From: PALSA-894 sp034669145
GTDB taxonomy: Bacteria > Pseudomonadota > Alphaproteobacteria > Rhizobiales > Xanthobacteraceae
NCBI GenBank assembly: GCA_034669145.1
Contig: JAXDNY010000268.1
Coordinates: forward strand, 1 to 64,000
Direction of reading: 5' to 3'
Length of the DNA stretch: 64,000 nucleotides
In this document: positions 49,121 through 58,542 of the stretch, piece by piece
How positions within the stretch are numbered: position 1 is the first letter of the stretch
Layout of the letters: every line of letters begins with the position of its first letter
Program-made: the position numbers and the translations under genes
Notes under the pieces: generated by a model
Databases searched by the model: none
Seen by the model: the letters and a program-made list of their open reading frames with translations, nothing else
Told to the model about the DNA's origin: nothing

Positions 49121-50492
49121 TCCAATGATGACGGCGCACGATGCAACGTTCGTTCCGCACCGGACCGCGGCCACGAGCGCGCGCGGCAACGAACACCTTG
49201 CTCATCCAGACATCATCGGTGGGCTGTTTCTCGTCGTCGTCGTTCTGCTTTTTGCAGTGTCGTCCGGAATGCTGGGGGCGCTCGGCATCAATCACGGCGG
49301 TGTGACCGGCGCGATCGCCTCGAAGGTTCATCCGGCCACCTACCTCGCCTTCCTTACCCTCGTTCTGCTCATGGTCGCTCGCCGCAATCCGGCATCGTAC
49401 GTCGCGACCGTCGTCACCCGTCAACCCGGAACGCTCGCGTTCCTGTTCGCGATCCTGATGCTCGCGGCCTACATTGTAATCGATGGCCGCAAGGGGATTG
49501 CCACCATCTTCGACACCTATCTCCTCACGGTCGCGGTCGCGCTGATCGCCGCAGAACTCGACGCGCGCGATCTTGTCCGCGTGGAAAAACTGATCCACGT
49601 CTTGCTCGCCGCGAACGCAGCGCTCGCGCTGCTGGAATACGCGATCGGCTACCGTTTCTTTCCATTCCGGTTCGAAGGTGTCGAGCTTGAGTGGGATATG
49701 CGTTCAACCGGTCTGAGCGGTCATCCGCTGGAAAATGCGCAGTTAACGAGCATATACATTATGGCGCTGCTGGCGGGAGGCGGCACCAGCATGCCGGCCG
49801 CATTGCGTCCACCCGCCGTGCTGTTGCAACTCGCCGCCATAGTGCCGTTCGGCGGACGTACGGCGACGCTGCTCACACTGGCCATGATGGCACTTTGGCT
49901 CGTCCCCCGGTTCGTGCACCTGTTGCGCGGTGGACGCATGTCGCTCGTCGCGTTCGCGTCTGTGGCGATCCTCGTGCCGGTAATGGCGCTCGCGCTCGGC
50001 GCAATCGCGGCCGGCGGCTTCTTCGACGTCTTGCTCGTCCGATTCGTCGACGATAGCGGGAGCGCGAAGACCCGCATTGAGATGTTCGAAATCTTCAGCC
50101 AGCTCTCTGCACACGACATCGTGGTCGGCGCAAATCCCGAAATGATCGATTCGATACGACGCTCGCTTGGACTGGAACTCGGTATTGAGAATCCCGTTGT
50201 GCGGCTTCTGCTGTATCAAGGAGCGATCTTCACCGGATTCCTGATCGCGGGATTGACGGTGTTCATCATCGAGCTCGTGCACCGGCTGCGCCCCGGTTAC
50301 GGCATGGCGCTCGTCTCCTTTCTGATTCTCGTCAATTCCTACGAGAGCATATCCAACAAGACCGTGGCGCTCGCGCAGTTCATCGTTCTGATGATCGCCA
50401 TGTTTCATCAATCCGAACCTGTTCGTCGCGCCTTCGGGGGAGGCGGTCGGACGCCCATAAGGCCCGCACAAGCAAGCCAGAGGTTGTCATGA
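49107..50492 (+). CDS. O-antigen polymerase/ligase-like integral membrane protein
   Basis: 461 aa with about ten hydrophobic segments, for example IIGGLFLVVVVLLFAVSSGM, TYLAFLTLVLLMVARR, TLAFLFAILMLAAYIVI and TLLTLAMMALWLVPRFVHLL. A large periplasmic loop contains STGLSGHPLENAQLTSIYIM, the HP.E loop typical of Wzy/WaaL-type polymerases. It overlaps the co-polymerase gene (14 bp) and the next gene (4 bp), so all are co-translated. It likely polymerises the repeating unit at the inner membrane. Confidence 0.85.
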   Translation: MTSHNPMMTAHDATFVPHRTAATSARGNEHLAHPDIIGGLFLVVVVLLFAVSSGMLGALGINHGGVTGAIASKVHPATYLAFLTLVLLMVARRNPASYVATVVTRQPGTLAFLFAILMLAAYIVIDGRKGIATIFDTYLLTVAVALIAAELDARDLVRVEKLIHVLLAANAALALLEYAIGYRFFPFRFEGVELEWDMRSTGLSGHPLENAQLTSIYIMALLAGGGTSMPAALRPPAVLLQLAAIVPFGGRTATLLTLAMMALWLVPRFVHLLRGGRMSLVAFASVAILVPVMALALGAIAAGGFFDVLLVRFVDDSGSAKTRIEMFEIFSQLSAHDIVVGANPEMIDSIRRSLGLELGIENPVVRLLLYQGAIFTGFLIAGLTVFIIELVHRLRPGYGMALVSFLILVNSYESISNKTVALAQFIVLMIAMFHQSEPVRRAFGGGGRTPIRPAQASQRLS

Positions 50493-51679
50493 GTCCCTCC
50501 ACGAACGTCGCCATCATCGGAGCTGGTCCCTACGGACTCTCGATCGCCGCGCATCTGCGCGAACGCGGAATCGAATTCCGCATCTTCGGATCGCCGCTGC
50601 GCGCGTGGCGCTCGCAAATGCCCAAGGACATGTTTCTGAAATCAGAAGGGTTTGCGTCGAATCTTTACGATCCGCGGGGCCAGTTCACGCTTGAGCGTTT
50701 TTGCGCCGACAACGATCTTCCCTACGCGCATCACGACAGCCCGGTGCCGCTCGATACGTTCACCGCATATGGCGTCGCGTTTCAGAAGCGTCTGGTAGCG
50801 GGGCTTGAGGAAAAGTTGGTTACGGCGCTGAAACGCGTCCCCGCGGGCTTCCATCTCACGCTGGACAATGGCGAGACTCTTGCTGCGCGCCGCGTCGTCG
50901 TCGCGGCGGGGCTGAGCGACTTCCGGCAGATTCCCACCGAACTCGCGGCCCTGCCGCCGCAAGTCCTTTCTCATAGCGCGGAACATCACGATCTGAGCGG
51001 CTTCAAGGACCGCGACGTGAGCGTTATCGGTGGTGGGTCGTCCGCGCTCGATGTGGTGGCATCGCTGCGCGCATGCGGCGCGCACGCGCGCCTCGTCGCG
51101 CGGCGCCCGGCGCTCAAATGGAATATGCCAATCAAGGAACACCCGTGGAGGCGGTGGTACCCGGCATCCGGACTGGGTGGCGGATGGCGCAACGCCTTCT
51201 TCGAACACGCGCCGATGGTCTTCCGCTTTCTGCCGCAAGAGACCCGCATGGATATCGTACGGCGCTGGCTCGGACCGGCGGGCGGATGGCCCGCACGCCG
51301 AGCCGTCGAGCAAGGACCGGTCCTGCTCGGTCAGACGCTGCGCGGTGCGGAATATCGCGACGGCCGTGTACAGTTGCGTCTTTCAGGTCGCGACGGCGTG
51401 GAAGCCGTCGTCGCGACCGATCACGTCATTGCGGCGACTGGCTACAAGGTCGACCTGCGGCGCCTCGGCTTCCTTGACAAGGGGATGCAGACCGACCTGA
51501 GGATGGCCGAGCATACGCCGATCCTATCACCGAATTTCGAGTCGTCCGTGCCTGACCTTTATTTCGTCGGCCTGGCGGCGGCGAACACGTTTGGGCCCGT
51601 GATGCGCTTCCTGCTGGGCGCACGCTACACGGCGCGGCGGCTCACGCGGCAGTTCTCGCAACCGATCGCGGCGCAGTAG
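50489..51679 (+). CDS. FAD/NAD(P)-binding oxidoreductase (lysine/ornithine monooxygenase-like)
   Basis: 396 aa. The FAD motif NVAIIGAGPYGLSIAAHLRE and the second nucleotide motif VSVIGGGSSALDVVASLRAC frame a domain with GRPVVVAAGL-like RRVVVAAGLSDFRQIPTELA and HVIAATGYKVDLRRLGF. This is the flavin N-monooxygenase fold. It starts in ATGA overlap with the polymerase gene and is followed by the ATP-grasp gene, so it probably oxidises a substituent or precursor of the polysaccharide. Substrate unknown. Confidence 0.85.
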   Translation: MSPSTNVAIIGAGPYGLSIAAHLRERGIEFRIFGSPLRAWRSQMPKDMFLKSEGFASNLYDPRGQFTLERFCADNDLPYAHHDSPVPLDTFTAYGVAFQKRLVAGLEEKLVTALKRVPAGFHLTLDNGETLAARRVVVAAGLSDFRQIPTELAALPPQVLSHSAEHHDLSGFKDRDVSVIGGGSSALDVVASLRACGAHARLVARRPALKWNMPIKEHPWRRWYPASGLGGGWRNAFFEHAPMVFRFLPQETRMDIVRRWLGPAGGWPARRAVEQGPVLLGQTLRGAEYRDGRVQLRLSGRDGVEAVVATDHVIAATGYKVDLRRLGFLDKGMQTDLRMAEHTPILSPNFESSVPDLYFVGLAAANTFGPVMRFLLGARYTARRLTRQFSQPIAAQ

Positions 51680-51701
51680 GCCGGGGCGCCGAAACCGTAC
51701 C

Positions 51702-52922
51702 ATGCTGGCCACGGCGCCGAGCGACCAAATCCCCGCCGTCGTTGTCGGTGGCACCGACAATTGCGGCGGGCTCGGCGTTGTCCGGAGCCTCGGACAGGCC
51801 GGCGTTCCGGTCATCGTCGTCGACAGCGAGGCCACCGCGCCGGCGCTGCATTCGCGCTACGCCCGCAAGGTGTTGATGCCGGAGCTGAGCGGATATTCGT
51901 TCGTACAGAATCTCCTGAAGCTGCAAGCCGGCCTCAACTCGCGACCGGTTCTGTTCCTGACCAGCGATGAGGCTGCGCTCACAGTTTCGGAATATCGCAC
52001 TGATCTACAGCGCGGCTACCAACTCCGCCTGCCCGAGCATGATCGCCTGGCGTCATTGATGAAGAAGAACGACTTCCAGCGACTGGCGATCGAGCACGGC
52101 TTTCCGATCCCTCGCTCGGTGCGGATCAGGAGCTCCAACGACCTCGGCGGCTTGGGCGGGCTGAACTTTCCCGCTGTCGTGAAGCCTTCCATCAAAACCG
52201 AGAACTATGTGACGCACGAGTTCGAGCGCGGGTATCCGGTGGCGTCGCTCGAACAGGCAGAGTCCGTCATCCGCCGCATCCTGCCTGTGCTGCCGGATCT
52301 GATCGTGCAGGAATGGATCGAGGGCCCGGACAGCGCGATCTACTTCTGCCTCATGTACCGCGGCAGCGGTGGACCCGTATCCTCCTTTACCGGACGCAAG
52401 CTCAGCATCTGGCCGCCTGGCGTTGGCACGACGGCGAGCTGCACGTCGGCCCCCGAAGCGCACGAGGAACTGCACCGGCTGACCGAGGCATTTTTTGCGG
52501 CTGTGTCATTCGTCGGAATGGGCAGCATGGAATACAAGCGCGATGCTCGCACCGGCCGGTTGTTCATGATCGAACCGACGGTCGGCCGCGTGGATTGGCA
52601 GGAAGAGGTTGCGACCTTGAACGGCGTGAACATTCCACTTGCGGCCTACCTCCACGAAATCGGCACGGACGTGCCAGCGGCGGTGCCGAACCCCCCGGTG
52701 ATCTGGTGTGATGGCGCACGGCACTGGAAGGCGAGACGCATCAACCCTGCCGCCGGAATCAGATTCCCCGAGGCCGACGTGCGCGATGCCTATTGGCGGC
52801 TCACTGATCCGCTGCCGGCCCTGTTCCACGCCTTCACGATGTTCATCCGGACATTGCGGCGCGCGCTGAGGCGGCGCGAGACACGCCGCTCTGGCAAGGG
52901 GTTCAGCGCCGTGATCCGCTGA
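51702..52922 (+). CDS. ATP-grasp family ligase
   Basis: 406 aa. PAVVVGGTDNCGGLGVVRSL starts a preATP-grasp domain, LMKKNDFQRLAIEHGFPIPR and LNFPAVVKPSIKTEN form the ATP-grasp lid and Lys, and GSMEYKRDARTGRLFMIEPT carries the metal-binding acidic residues. Enzymes of this shape in capsule clusters join an amino acid or carboxylate to an amine through an acyl phosphate. It follows the FAD gene by 22 bp and overlaps the GH5 gene tail to tail by 20 bp. Confidence 0.87.
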   Translation: MLATAPSDQIPAVVVGGTDNCGGLGVVRSLGQAGVPVIVVDSEATAPALHSRYARKVLMPELSGYSFVQNLLKLQAGLNSRPVLFLTSDEAALTVSEYRTDLQRGYQLRLPEHDRLASLMKKNDFQRLAIEHGFPIPRSVRIRSSNDLGGLGGLNFPAVVKPSIKTENYVTHEFERGYPVASLEQAESVIRRILPVLPDLIVQEWIEGPDSAIYFCLMYRGSGGPVSSFTGRKLSIWPPGVGTTASCTSAPEAHEELHRLTEAFFAAVSFVGMGSMEYKRDARTGRLFMIEPTVGRVDWQEEVATLNGVNIPLAAYLHEIGTDVPAAVPNPPVIWCDGARHWKARRINPAAGIRFPEADVRDAYWRLTDPLPALFHAFTMFIRTLRRALRRRETRRSGKGFSAVIR

Positions 52923-54198
52923 GGCGCGCGCCGGGATCTCGCAAGCCGAGCGCCGCCGTGATGGCCGGATCGAATTCGCGCGTGGCATCGTCGGTCGTCA
53001 GTCCCATGCCGTTGAAGAAATTCCAGAATGCCCACGGCATGCCCGCGGCCTCGCAGGCCTCACGCACGTCCGCGATATAGCGCGCGCGATCCGGCGCGGA
53101 CGCAGCGACATAGCGCTCGTCTGTGCGCAGCGCGCCGAATTCGCCGAGCAAAACGCGGTTGCGATCAATACGATGATGGTCGGCCCATGCGGTCACGCGG
53201 GCGAAGTCGCGTTCGATGAAGCGCCGATCCGGCCGTGCAGCGAAATATTCGTTCAGCAAGCGTTCGATGGTCGCGGCGATCGCGCGCTTCTCGGCCACGG
53301 GCGTGGCGCGGTCAGCCGCGAGGCGTGCGGCGACCGCAGCGCGGGTCTGCTCCCGCGATCCGGCCGACGAGGGCCAAGGGACCGCAGTAAGATAGCGATA
53401 CATCGGTTCGGAGGTCATCCATGGCGCGCCCTGATGGCTGAACAGATAGGGCTCGTAGAAATGGAATGCGTAAAGTGTGTTGGAATCGCCAAGCGATGAC
53501 GGGTTGAGGGGCTCGAGCCCCGCGATCATGCTGCCGCATGCGCCGGTCACAACCAGCGTGAGAGACGGCGCTGCGCGCCGCGCGGCGCGCGAGAGTTCGC
53601 CCTGCATGATCGTCCAGTCGGCCGCGCCGCAGCGCTGCGGAGGCTCGTTGAACGGCTCGAATGCAACGCGCGCCGGGTCGAAGCGCGCAAGTTGCGCGGC
53701 CATGTCGTCAACGAGCCTCAGATAGCGCGTGAACAGCGGCGCACTCACGTCTCCGACTAGCCGCGCGGGATTCCAGTAATGTGTCGCGCTGTTCGGATGC
53801 AGATTTACGACGATGGAGAGATCGTGCATCAGCACCAGCTCAATGGCGGCGATGACATCGGCCAACAATCGGCGGCGGCGGTCACCGGCAAACGCCAGCA
53901 GCGGACCGGGATCGACGGGCAGCCGCACGAAGTCGATTCCCGCGCGGCGCAAGGCGGACAGGTCGTCGCGCGTCGGGATGGGGCGATCCGGCTGATAGGA
54001 CGGCCAGTCGTATTCGGTGCTCGGCGCTGGGAACTCGCGCGTGAGCGAAAACCATGGCCACAGGTTCATCCCGCGGCGCAGCCGGATGACGGGCGCATCC
54101 GTGGACGCGGCGCGGCGGATCGCCGGCAGGCTGAGCGCGGCGCAGGCCACCAGCGCGCCGACAATATGGCGTCGCGTGGCGGGCCGAGCGGGCTTCAC
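52903..54198 (-). CDS. Exported glycoside hydrolase family 5-like protein
   Basis: 431 aa from a GTG at 54198, set by the GTGA overlap with the upstream glycosyltransferase stop. The N-terminus PATRRHIVGALVACAALSLP is a signal peptide with a twin arginine. The TIM-barrel signatures of clan A hydrolases are visible: RRAGIDFVRLPVDPG, VVNLHPNS, VAFEPFNEPPQ (acid/base Glu in NEP), YAFHFYEPYLFSHQG, and VLLGEFGALR (nucleophile Glu). It probably trims the polysaccharide made by the cluster in the periplasm. Confidence 0.9.
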   Translation of the reverse strand: MKPARPATRRHIVGALVACAALSLPAIRRAASTDAPVIRLRRGMNLWPWFSLTREFPAPSTEYDWPSYQPDRPIPTRDDLSALRRAGIDFVRLPVDPGPLLAFAGDRRRRLLADVIAAIELVLMHDLSIVVNLHPNSATHYWNPARLVGDVSAPLFTRYLRLVDDMAAQLARFDPARVAFEPFNEPPQRCGAADWTIMQGELSRAARRAAPSLTLVVTGACGSMIAGLEPLNPSSLGDSNTLYAFHFYEPYLFSHQGAPWMTSEPMYRYLTAVPWPSSAGSREQTRAAVAARLAADRATPVAEKRAIAATIERLLNEYFAARPDRRFIERDFARVTAWADHHRIDRNRVLLGEFGALRTDERYVAASAPDRARYIADVREACEAAGMPWAFWNFFNGMGLTTDDATREFDPAITAALGLRDPGARLSGSRR

Positions 54199-55373
54199 TG
54201 TAATCGCGCCTGTCGCGCCTGTTCCGGCGGCACCTGGGTCTGCGGCGCGAGCGCGTATCCACCCAGCGCCGCAAGCTCGCACTCGTACTGGAGCAAAGTA
54301 TCGGCCCAGTTGAAATCCGCAGCCGCCCGCAGCCGCGCCGCCATACGGGCGCGCGCGACCGCGATATCGTCTGTCAGAATGCGCTCGATCATGCGCTCGC
54401 ATTCATCCGTGTCGGAGAAGAAGAACTGTTCGACTCCGGCGGTCCACACGTTGAACCGGTTGCGGTGTGCCAGCACGGCGTTGCCGCACCACAGCGCTTC
54501 GACCAGTGAGGGATTGGTCCCGCCGACCATGTGGCCATGGCAGTACGCGCGCGCATGAAAGCGCAGCGCCTGCACGGCCGATTTGTCGTAGATTGCGCCG
54601 GGAAAGATCACGTCGCCGCTTGCTGCGGCCGTCACGGCCGCATGATAGGAATTGCCCGCATCGATACGGCCGAGCACGACTAGCTTCGCGCCGCGCGCGC
54701 GGCGTGAGAACGCCTGCACCAGCGACAGGGTGTTGTTGTCCGGTTCAAGCCGCGCGATGCAAATCAGATAGTTTCCCGGCATGAGGCCAAGGCCGATGAC
54801 CGGCGCAACGGGCGCCGCCGTCACCTCGTCGCCCCCATACGGGATCACCGCGATGGCGCCGCGCGGCCTGCGCCTCGCCAGATGATTCGCGATCGCCGGA
54901 TGGTCCGCCACCAGGCGTTGGCCGAGCCACGCGCCGAGCCATTCGTTGAGATAGAACCACAGACGTACCAGCCGGCTCCATTTCGGCCGCTGCCATTCGA
55001 TACCGTCCATGTTGATGAGTATCTTTCGGCCCTGCGCGCGCAGCAGCGCAAGCAGCGCCGCGGTGTTATAGCCGAGCACCAGGCACACGCCATCCTGCGT
55101 GGTGGCATGGCGGATCGAATGCCAGTCGAACGAAATCGTGCCGAGCGCGCCCGCCTGATCGACTTGGACATTAATCCGTTCAACGCCGCGCCACGTGTCG
55201 GTGGAAAATCGCTGCGTCACTGCCGCGACATCGTGCTGGCAGTACACCGTGGCGCGCCAGCCGCGCTCGACCAGGAACAACGAAAGCTTCTCTGCGAAGC
55301 TCTCGAAGCCCCCATGCGCAGCCGGAACGCCGCGCGTTCCGAGGATGAGTACACGAGGTTGGGCATCCGTCAT
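54195..55373 (-). CDS. Glycosyltransferase (GT4 with DUF1972 N-terminus)
   Basis: 392 aa. VLILGTRGVPAAHGGFESFA is the DUF1972 signature of rhamnosyltransferase-like enzymes. NMDGIEWQRPKWSRLVRLWF is the inter-domain motif, and the GT4 donor site appears as GHMVGGTNPSLVEALWCGNA. It is cytoplasmic or membrane-associated and adds a sugar to the lipid-linked unit. It is the upstream member of a two-gene minus-strand unit with the hydrolase. Confidence 0.9.
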   Translation of the reverse strand: MTDAQPRVLILGTRGVPAAHGGFESFAEKLSLFLVERGWRATVYCQHDVAAVTQRFSTDTWRGVERINVQVDQAGALGTISFDWHSIRHATTQDGVCLVLGYNTAALLALLRAQGRKILINMDGIEWQRPKWSRLVRLWFYLNEWLGAWLGQRLVADHPAIANHLARRRPRGAIAVIPYGGDEVTAAPVAPVIGLGLMPGNYLICIARLEPDNNTLSLVQAFSRRARGAKLVVLGRIDAGNSYHAAVTAAASGDVIFPGAIYDKSAVQALRFHARAYCHGHMVGGTNPSLVEALWCGNAVLAHRNRFNVWTAGVEQFFFSDTDECERMIERILTDDIAVARARMAARLRAAADFNWADTLLQYECELAALGGYALAPQTQVPPEQARQARLQ

Positions 55374-55609
55374 GCGGCGACCTGAATCGGGACAATGTCC
55401 GTCCCGTTGAGGGATGGAACCATGGTCTCTCGCCCTTCCGCCGCAAGCGGCGTGCCAGCGTACCGGACGCCGCCGTCATGGAATCCGGCGCCGCTTTCGT
55501 TAACGACATCGGCACAATTGCATTGATTGCATCGGCCAGACGTGGACCTTTGGTGGCGGGGAGGGGCAAACATCGCGCGTTGAGTTTCTTCGTCTTTTGA
55601 GCGGCGGCC

Positions 55610-56767
55610 ATGCGTATCGTTTGCATACATCAAGGCTACGAGCTCTACGGCTCGGACCGGTCGTTCATCGATTCGGTCGCCGCGCTACGCGAGGCCTGGC
55701 CGCACGCCGAGATCGAGGTCGTGCTGCCGCATGACGGCCCGATCCGCCGCCCGCTGCAGGCCTACCCAACACGGATCGTCATCGAGCCCCTCTTCATCCT
55801 CCGCCGCCGTGGACTTGCAAAGCTGATCGTCACGGCACCGTTCTGGATCGTACCGGCACTCTGGCGCGCCGCGCGCCGCATGCGCTCCGCCGATCTCGTC
55901 TATGTGAATACCGTGGTGGTGCTGGATTATCTGCTCGCGGCGCGTCTGTTCAGCAAAAAAACCCTGGTGCATGTCCACGAGATTCCGGATGGTCTGAAAC
56001 TTCGGGTGTTCCGCCGGCTGCTCCGATGGACGCGCGCCGATGTGATCTTCAATTCGAAGGCCACGCGGGCCGCATTTCGGCTGCCGGCCAGCCACACTCA
56101 GCACGTCGTCTACAACGGCATCGCGACGCCGTCGGTCGCGCAGGCTTCCGACTACGACGGCAGGCGTCCTCTCCGGCTCCTGATGCTTGGCCGTATCGGC
56201 CGTATCAAGGGGCAGGACCTCCTGATCGAGGCGCTGGCTCTGCTGCCGAAGACGATTGCGCAGCGGCTGGAGGTCCGGATCGTCGGGGAGTCCTTTCAGA
56301 ACGACGCGTTGCGCGAATCTGCACTGCACGAGACAGTCGCCGCCGCCGGACTTGGCTCGATCGTGCGCTTCGAACCATTCCAAGAGGATACCGCGCCGCT
56401 CTACCGCTGGGCCGATGTCGTGACGGTGCCGTCGCGGTTGCCGGAGTCGCTCGGCCGCGTTGCGATCGAAGCAATGGCGCATTGCCGGCCGCCTCTGGTG
56501 GCGCGCATTGGTGGCCTCACTGAAATCGTGGAGGACGGCCTCACCGGCTGGATCGTGCCACCGAACGATGCGAGCGTGCTGGCGCGCACCATCGGCACCA
56601 TTGTGGCTGAGCCCGATTTATGGCGCGGATACGGACCGGCCGCCCGCTCGCGTTTCGAGTCGACATTCGCGGCGCGCGGCATCATCCGGCAGTTTCAGGC
56701 GATCGTGGGCGCCCGTTTCGGCGCGGACAGCGAGCGTCGCGCAACCGCCGGCCTCGCTCGTGTGTGA
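55610..56767 (+). CDS. Glycosyltransferase family 4
   Basis: 385 aa. HQGYELYGSDRSFIDSVAAL starts the N-terminal Rossmann domain. RLLMLGRIGRIKGQDLLIEA and the donor-binding segment VPSRLPESLGRVAIEAMAHC are typical GT4. It transfers an unidentified sugar in the cytoplasm. The flippase gene starts 7 bp downstream, so they are co-transcribed. Confidence 0.92.
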   Translation: MRIVCIHQGYELYGSDRSFIDSVAALREAWPHAEIEVVLPHDGPIRRPLQAYPTRIVIEPLFILRRRGLAKLIVTAPFWIVPALWRAARRMRSADLVYVNTVVVLDYLLAARLFSKKTLVHVHEIPDGLKLRVFRRLLRWTRADVIFNSKATRAAFRLPASHTQHVVYNGIATPSVAQASDYDGRRPLRLLMLGRIGRIKGQDLLIEALALLPKTIAQRLEVRIVGESFQNDALRESALHETVAAAGLGSIVRFEPFQEDTAPLYRWADVVTVPSRLPESLGRVAIEAMAHCRPPLVARIGGLTEIVEDGLTGWIVPPNDASVLARTIGTIVAEPDLWRGYGPAARSRFESTFAARGIIRQFQAIVGARFGADSERRATAGLARV

Positions 56768-56774
56768 TGGAACC

Positions 56775-58073
56775 ATGCCGCGCGATACTATCCAGCTCGG
56801 ACGCAACTTTCTGCTCTCGCTCGGCGGCGAAGGACTACAGAGCGGCTTCCATTTCGTCCTCAACCTGGTCCTGATCCGGCTCTTGTCGCCCCACGACTTC
56901 GGCGTCTTCGCGATTGCGTTCGTTCTGGGCGGAATTTCGCTGACCTACGGCAATGCGCTGGTCTCCACTCCGGCCGCCGTGATGATGCCGCGGCTGAAAA
57001 GTCGTGGTGCGGTCGATTTCCAGGATGTGATGTTCGGCTCGATCGCGCTCATGATCTCGGCCGGTATTGCAATCATTGTCGCAGCGGGCCTGTGGTTCGC
57101 GACCGGCCAGATGGCGGAAGCGATCGCCGGCGGCGCGTTCAGTGGTCTGTGGACGCTGCGCAATCATGTGCGCAACGTGATGTTCGCACGCCATGCGATG
57201 ATTGCCGCCACCCTGTCGGACTTCAGCTACACGTCGAGCGGCGTCCTCCTTGTCAGCGGCGTGCTCTTCCTGCTGCCGGCCTTTCCGCAGCTCACCGGCG
57301 TACTGCTGGCGCTGTCTGCGGCAAATATCGTGGCGGTCCTCGTCGGGTTGGGTGCGCTCGGCCGTGGCGCGCGCATCAGCTTACGGAGCAGCGTCTGGCG
57401 CCGCTACCGGGCGATCTGGTCGGACGTCGCATGGTCCCTGATCGGGACCACCACGTGGGCCGTGCAAGGCCAGGCGCTGATGTTTCTGGTCGCCGGAATC
57501 GTCGGTCCCGCAGCCTACGCGCCGCTGGCTGTCGGCGTGGTGCTGTTCACGCCGTTGCGTCCGGCCGTTTCGGCTTTCATCAATGTGTTCCGCCCGGATT
57601 TTGGCGCCCTTCTTGCGCACGGGCAGCTTGAACGCCTGCGAGTGACGATGTACATCATCGTCGCCCTGATCATTCTCTCCTGCATTGCTGTTGGCGGCGC
57701 CCTCTGGCTCGGCTGGCCGCTTCTCGACACGTACCTTTTTGCCGGCAAGTTCGACGACGCACCAATGCCGCTGATCGTCGCCCTTTCGGGAATCGCGGCC
57801 GCAACCTATTTCACCTACAACGTTCCGCTTGCACTCGTTCAAGGCGCTCGCGAGTTCAGACCGGTCGCGCTCGCGACCACGTTCGGCGCCATCGTCGGAC
57901 TTACGTCCGTTTCGATCCTGCTTGCCGTCACTTCGGTCGCTTGGTCGCTGGCAGGCTTCACTGCGGGCGAAGCGGTTTGCGGGGTCTATCTCTGGATCGC
58001 TGCGGTACGCATTCTACGTGAGCACGCAGCGCCGATACGAACGCAACCGGCCGCGTCGGTCGGCGCGGCGTAA
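56775..58073 (+). CDS. Polysaccharide flippase (Wzx/MOP superfamily)
   Basis: 432 aa from the ATG at 56775; the open frame back to 56460 lies in the glycosyltransferase gene. About 12 membrane helices are visible (LVLIRLLSPHDFGVFAIAFV, ALMISAGIAIIVAAGLWFAT, VTMYIIVALIILSCIAVGGA, ATTFGAIVGLTSVSILLAVT). The N-terminal ALGxGLQ-type start (NFLLSLGGEGLQSGFHFVLN) fits this family. It should move lipid-linked repeating units across the inner membrane. Confidence 0.9.
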   Translation: MPRDTIQLGRNFLLSLGGEGLQSGFHFVLNLVLIRLLSPHDFGVFAIAFVLGGISLTYGNALVSTPAAVMMPRLKSRGAVDFQDVMFGSIALMISAGIAIIVAAGLWFATGQMAEAIAGGAFSGLWTLRNHVRNVMFARHAMIAATLSDFSYTSSGVLLVSGVLFLLPAFPQLTGVLLALSAANIVAVLVGLGALGRGARISLRSSVWRRYRAIWSDVAWSLIGTTTWAVQGQALMFLVAGIVGPAAYAPLAVGVVLFTPLRPAVSAFINVFRPDFGALLAHGQLERLRVTMYIIVALIILSCIAVGGALWLGWPLLDTYLFAGKFDDAPMPLIVALSGIAAATYFTYNVPLALVQGAREFRPVALATTFGAIVGLTSVSILLAVTSVAWSLAGFTAGEAVCGVYLWIAAVRILREHAAPIRTQPAASVGAA

Positions 58074-58218
58074 CTACAGATATGACCAGTACATCTCGTC
58101 AACGACTCCGGGACCTCAAGCAATGGACGCGTCGTGCGCGCTACGACCGATCACGCGGCCGGCTCGCGAGTGACTGCAGAGAGAATTACCGCAGTTAAAT
58201 AGGGGCAGGTGCGCATTC

Positions 58219-58315
58219 CTTCGCGATGCGTAGCTTCGACAAGTTGCTGCCGATCGTCGTGAACACCGTCCCGAGCTGCGAGTACGAGGTGCCGTGAAGA
58301 ACTTGTTTGTGTCAA
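58219..58315 (-). pseudogene. Relic of a duplicated TadG-like gene 3' end
   Basis: On the minus strand this stretch reads DTNKFFTAP and, after a frameshift, GTVFTTIGSNLSKLRIAKE. The C-terminus of the TadG-like protein just downstream reads DTSKFW...NAIFAQIGTNLSKLRIAK. At DNA level the match covers about 97 bp, a decayed copy of 58546-58645. Confidence 0.7.
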
Positions 58316-58434
58316 TGGCCCAATCGCGAGGTGTATTTCGGCTCGAACTGCCGCACCGTGACAATCCAGCGGGATGACGGCAGCATGAAGCGCCATCCGG
58401 CGCCGCGACTAACGCATCTTCAAGTCTCGAACCG

Positions 58435-58464
58435 AAAGGGCAGCGGCGCGGCGCTGCCCTTTTT
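58435..58464 (+). terminator. Rho-independent terminator on the plus strand
   Basis: AAAGGGCAGCG (58435-58445) and CGCTGCCCTTT (58452-58462) form an 11-bp stem with a 6-base loop and run into TTTTT. It can end transcription from the flippase side. Confidence 0.7.
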
Positions 58465-58487
58465 GCCGCGTGCAGCGGTCTCACGCG

Positions 58488-58517
58488 AAAAAAGCCCGGC
58501 CAACCGGCCGGGCTTTT
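58488..58517 (-). terminator. Bidirectional terminator after the TadG-like gene
   Basis: AAAAGCCCGGCC (58490-58501) pairs with GGCCGGGCTTTT across a short loop, A-rich on one side and T-rich on the other. It lies 26 bp past the stop of the minus-strand gene at 58543 and can work in both directions. Confidence 0.85.
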
Positions 58518-58542
58518 GATGTTCGCGGTGGAGCGCGCGATG

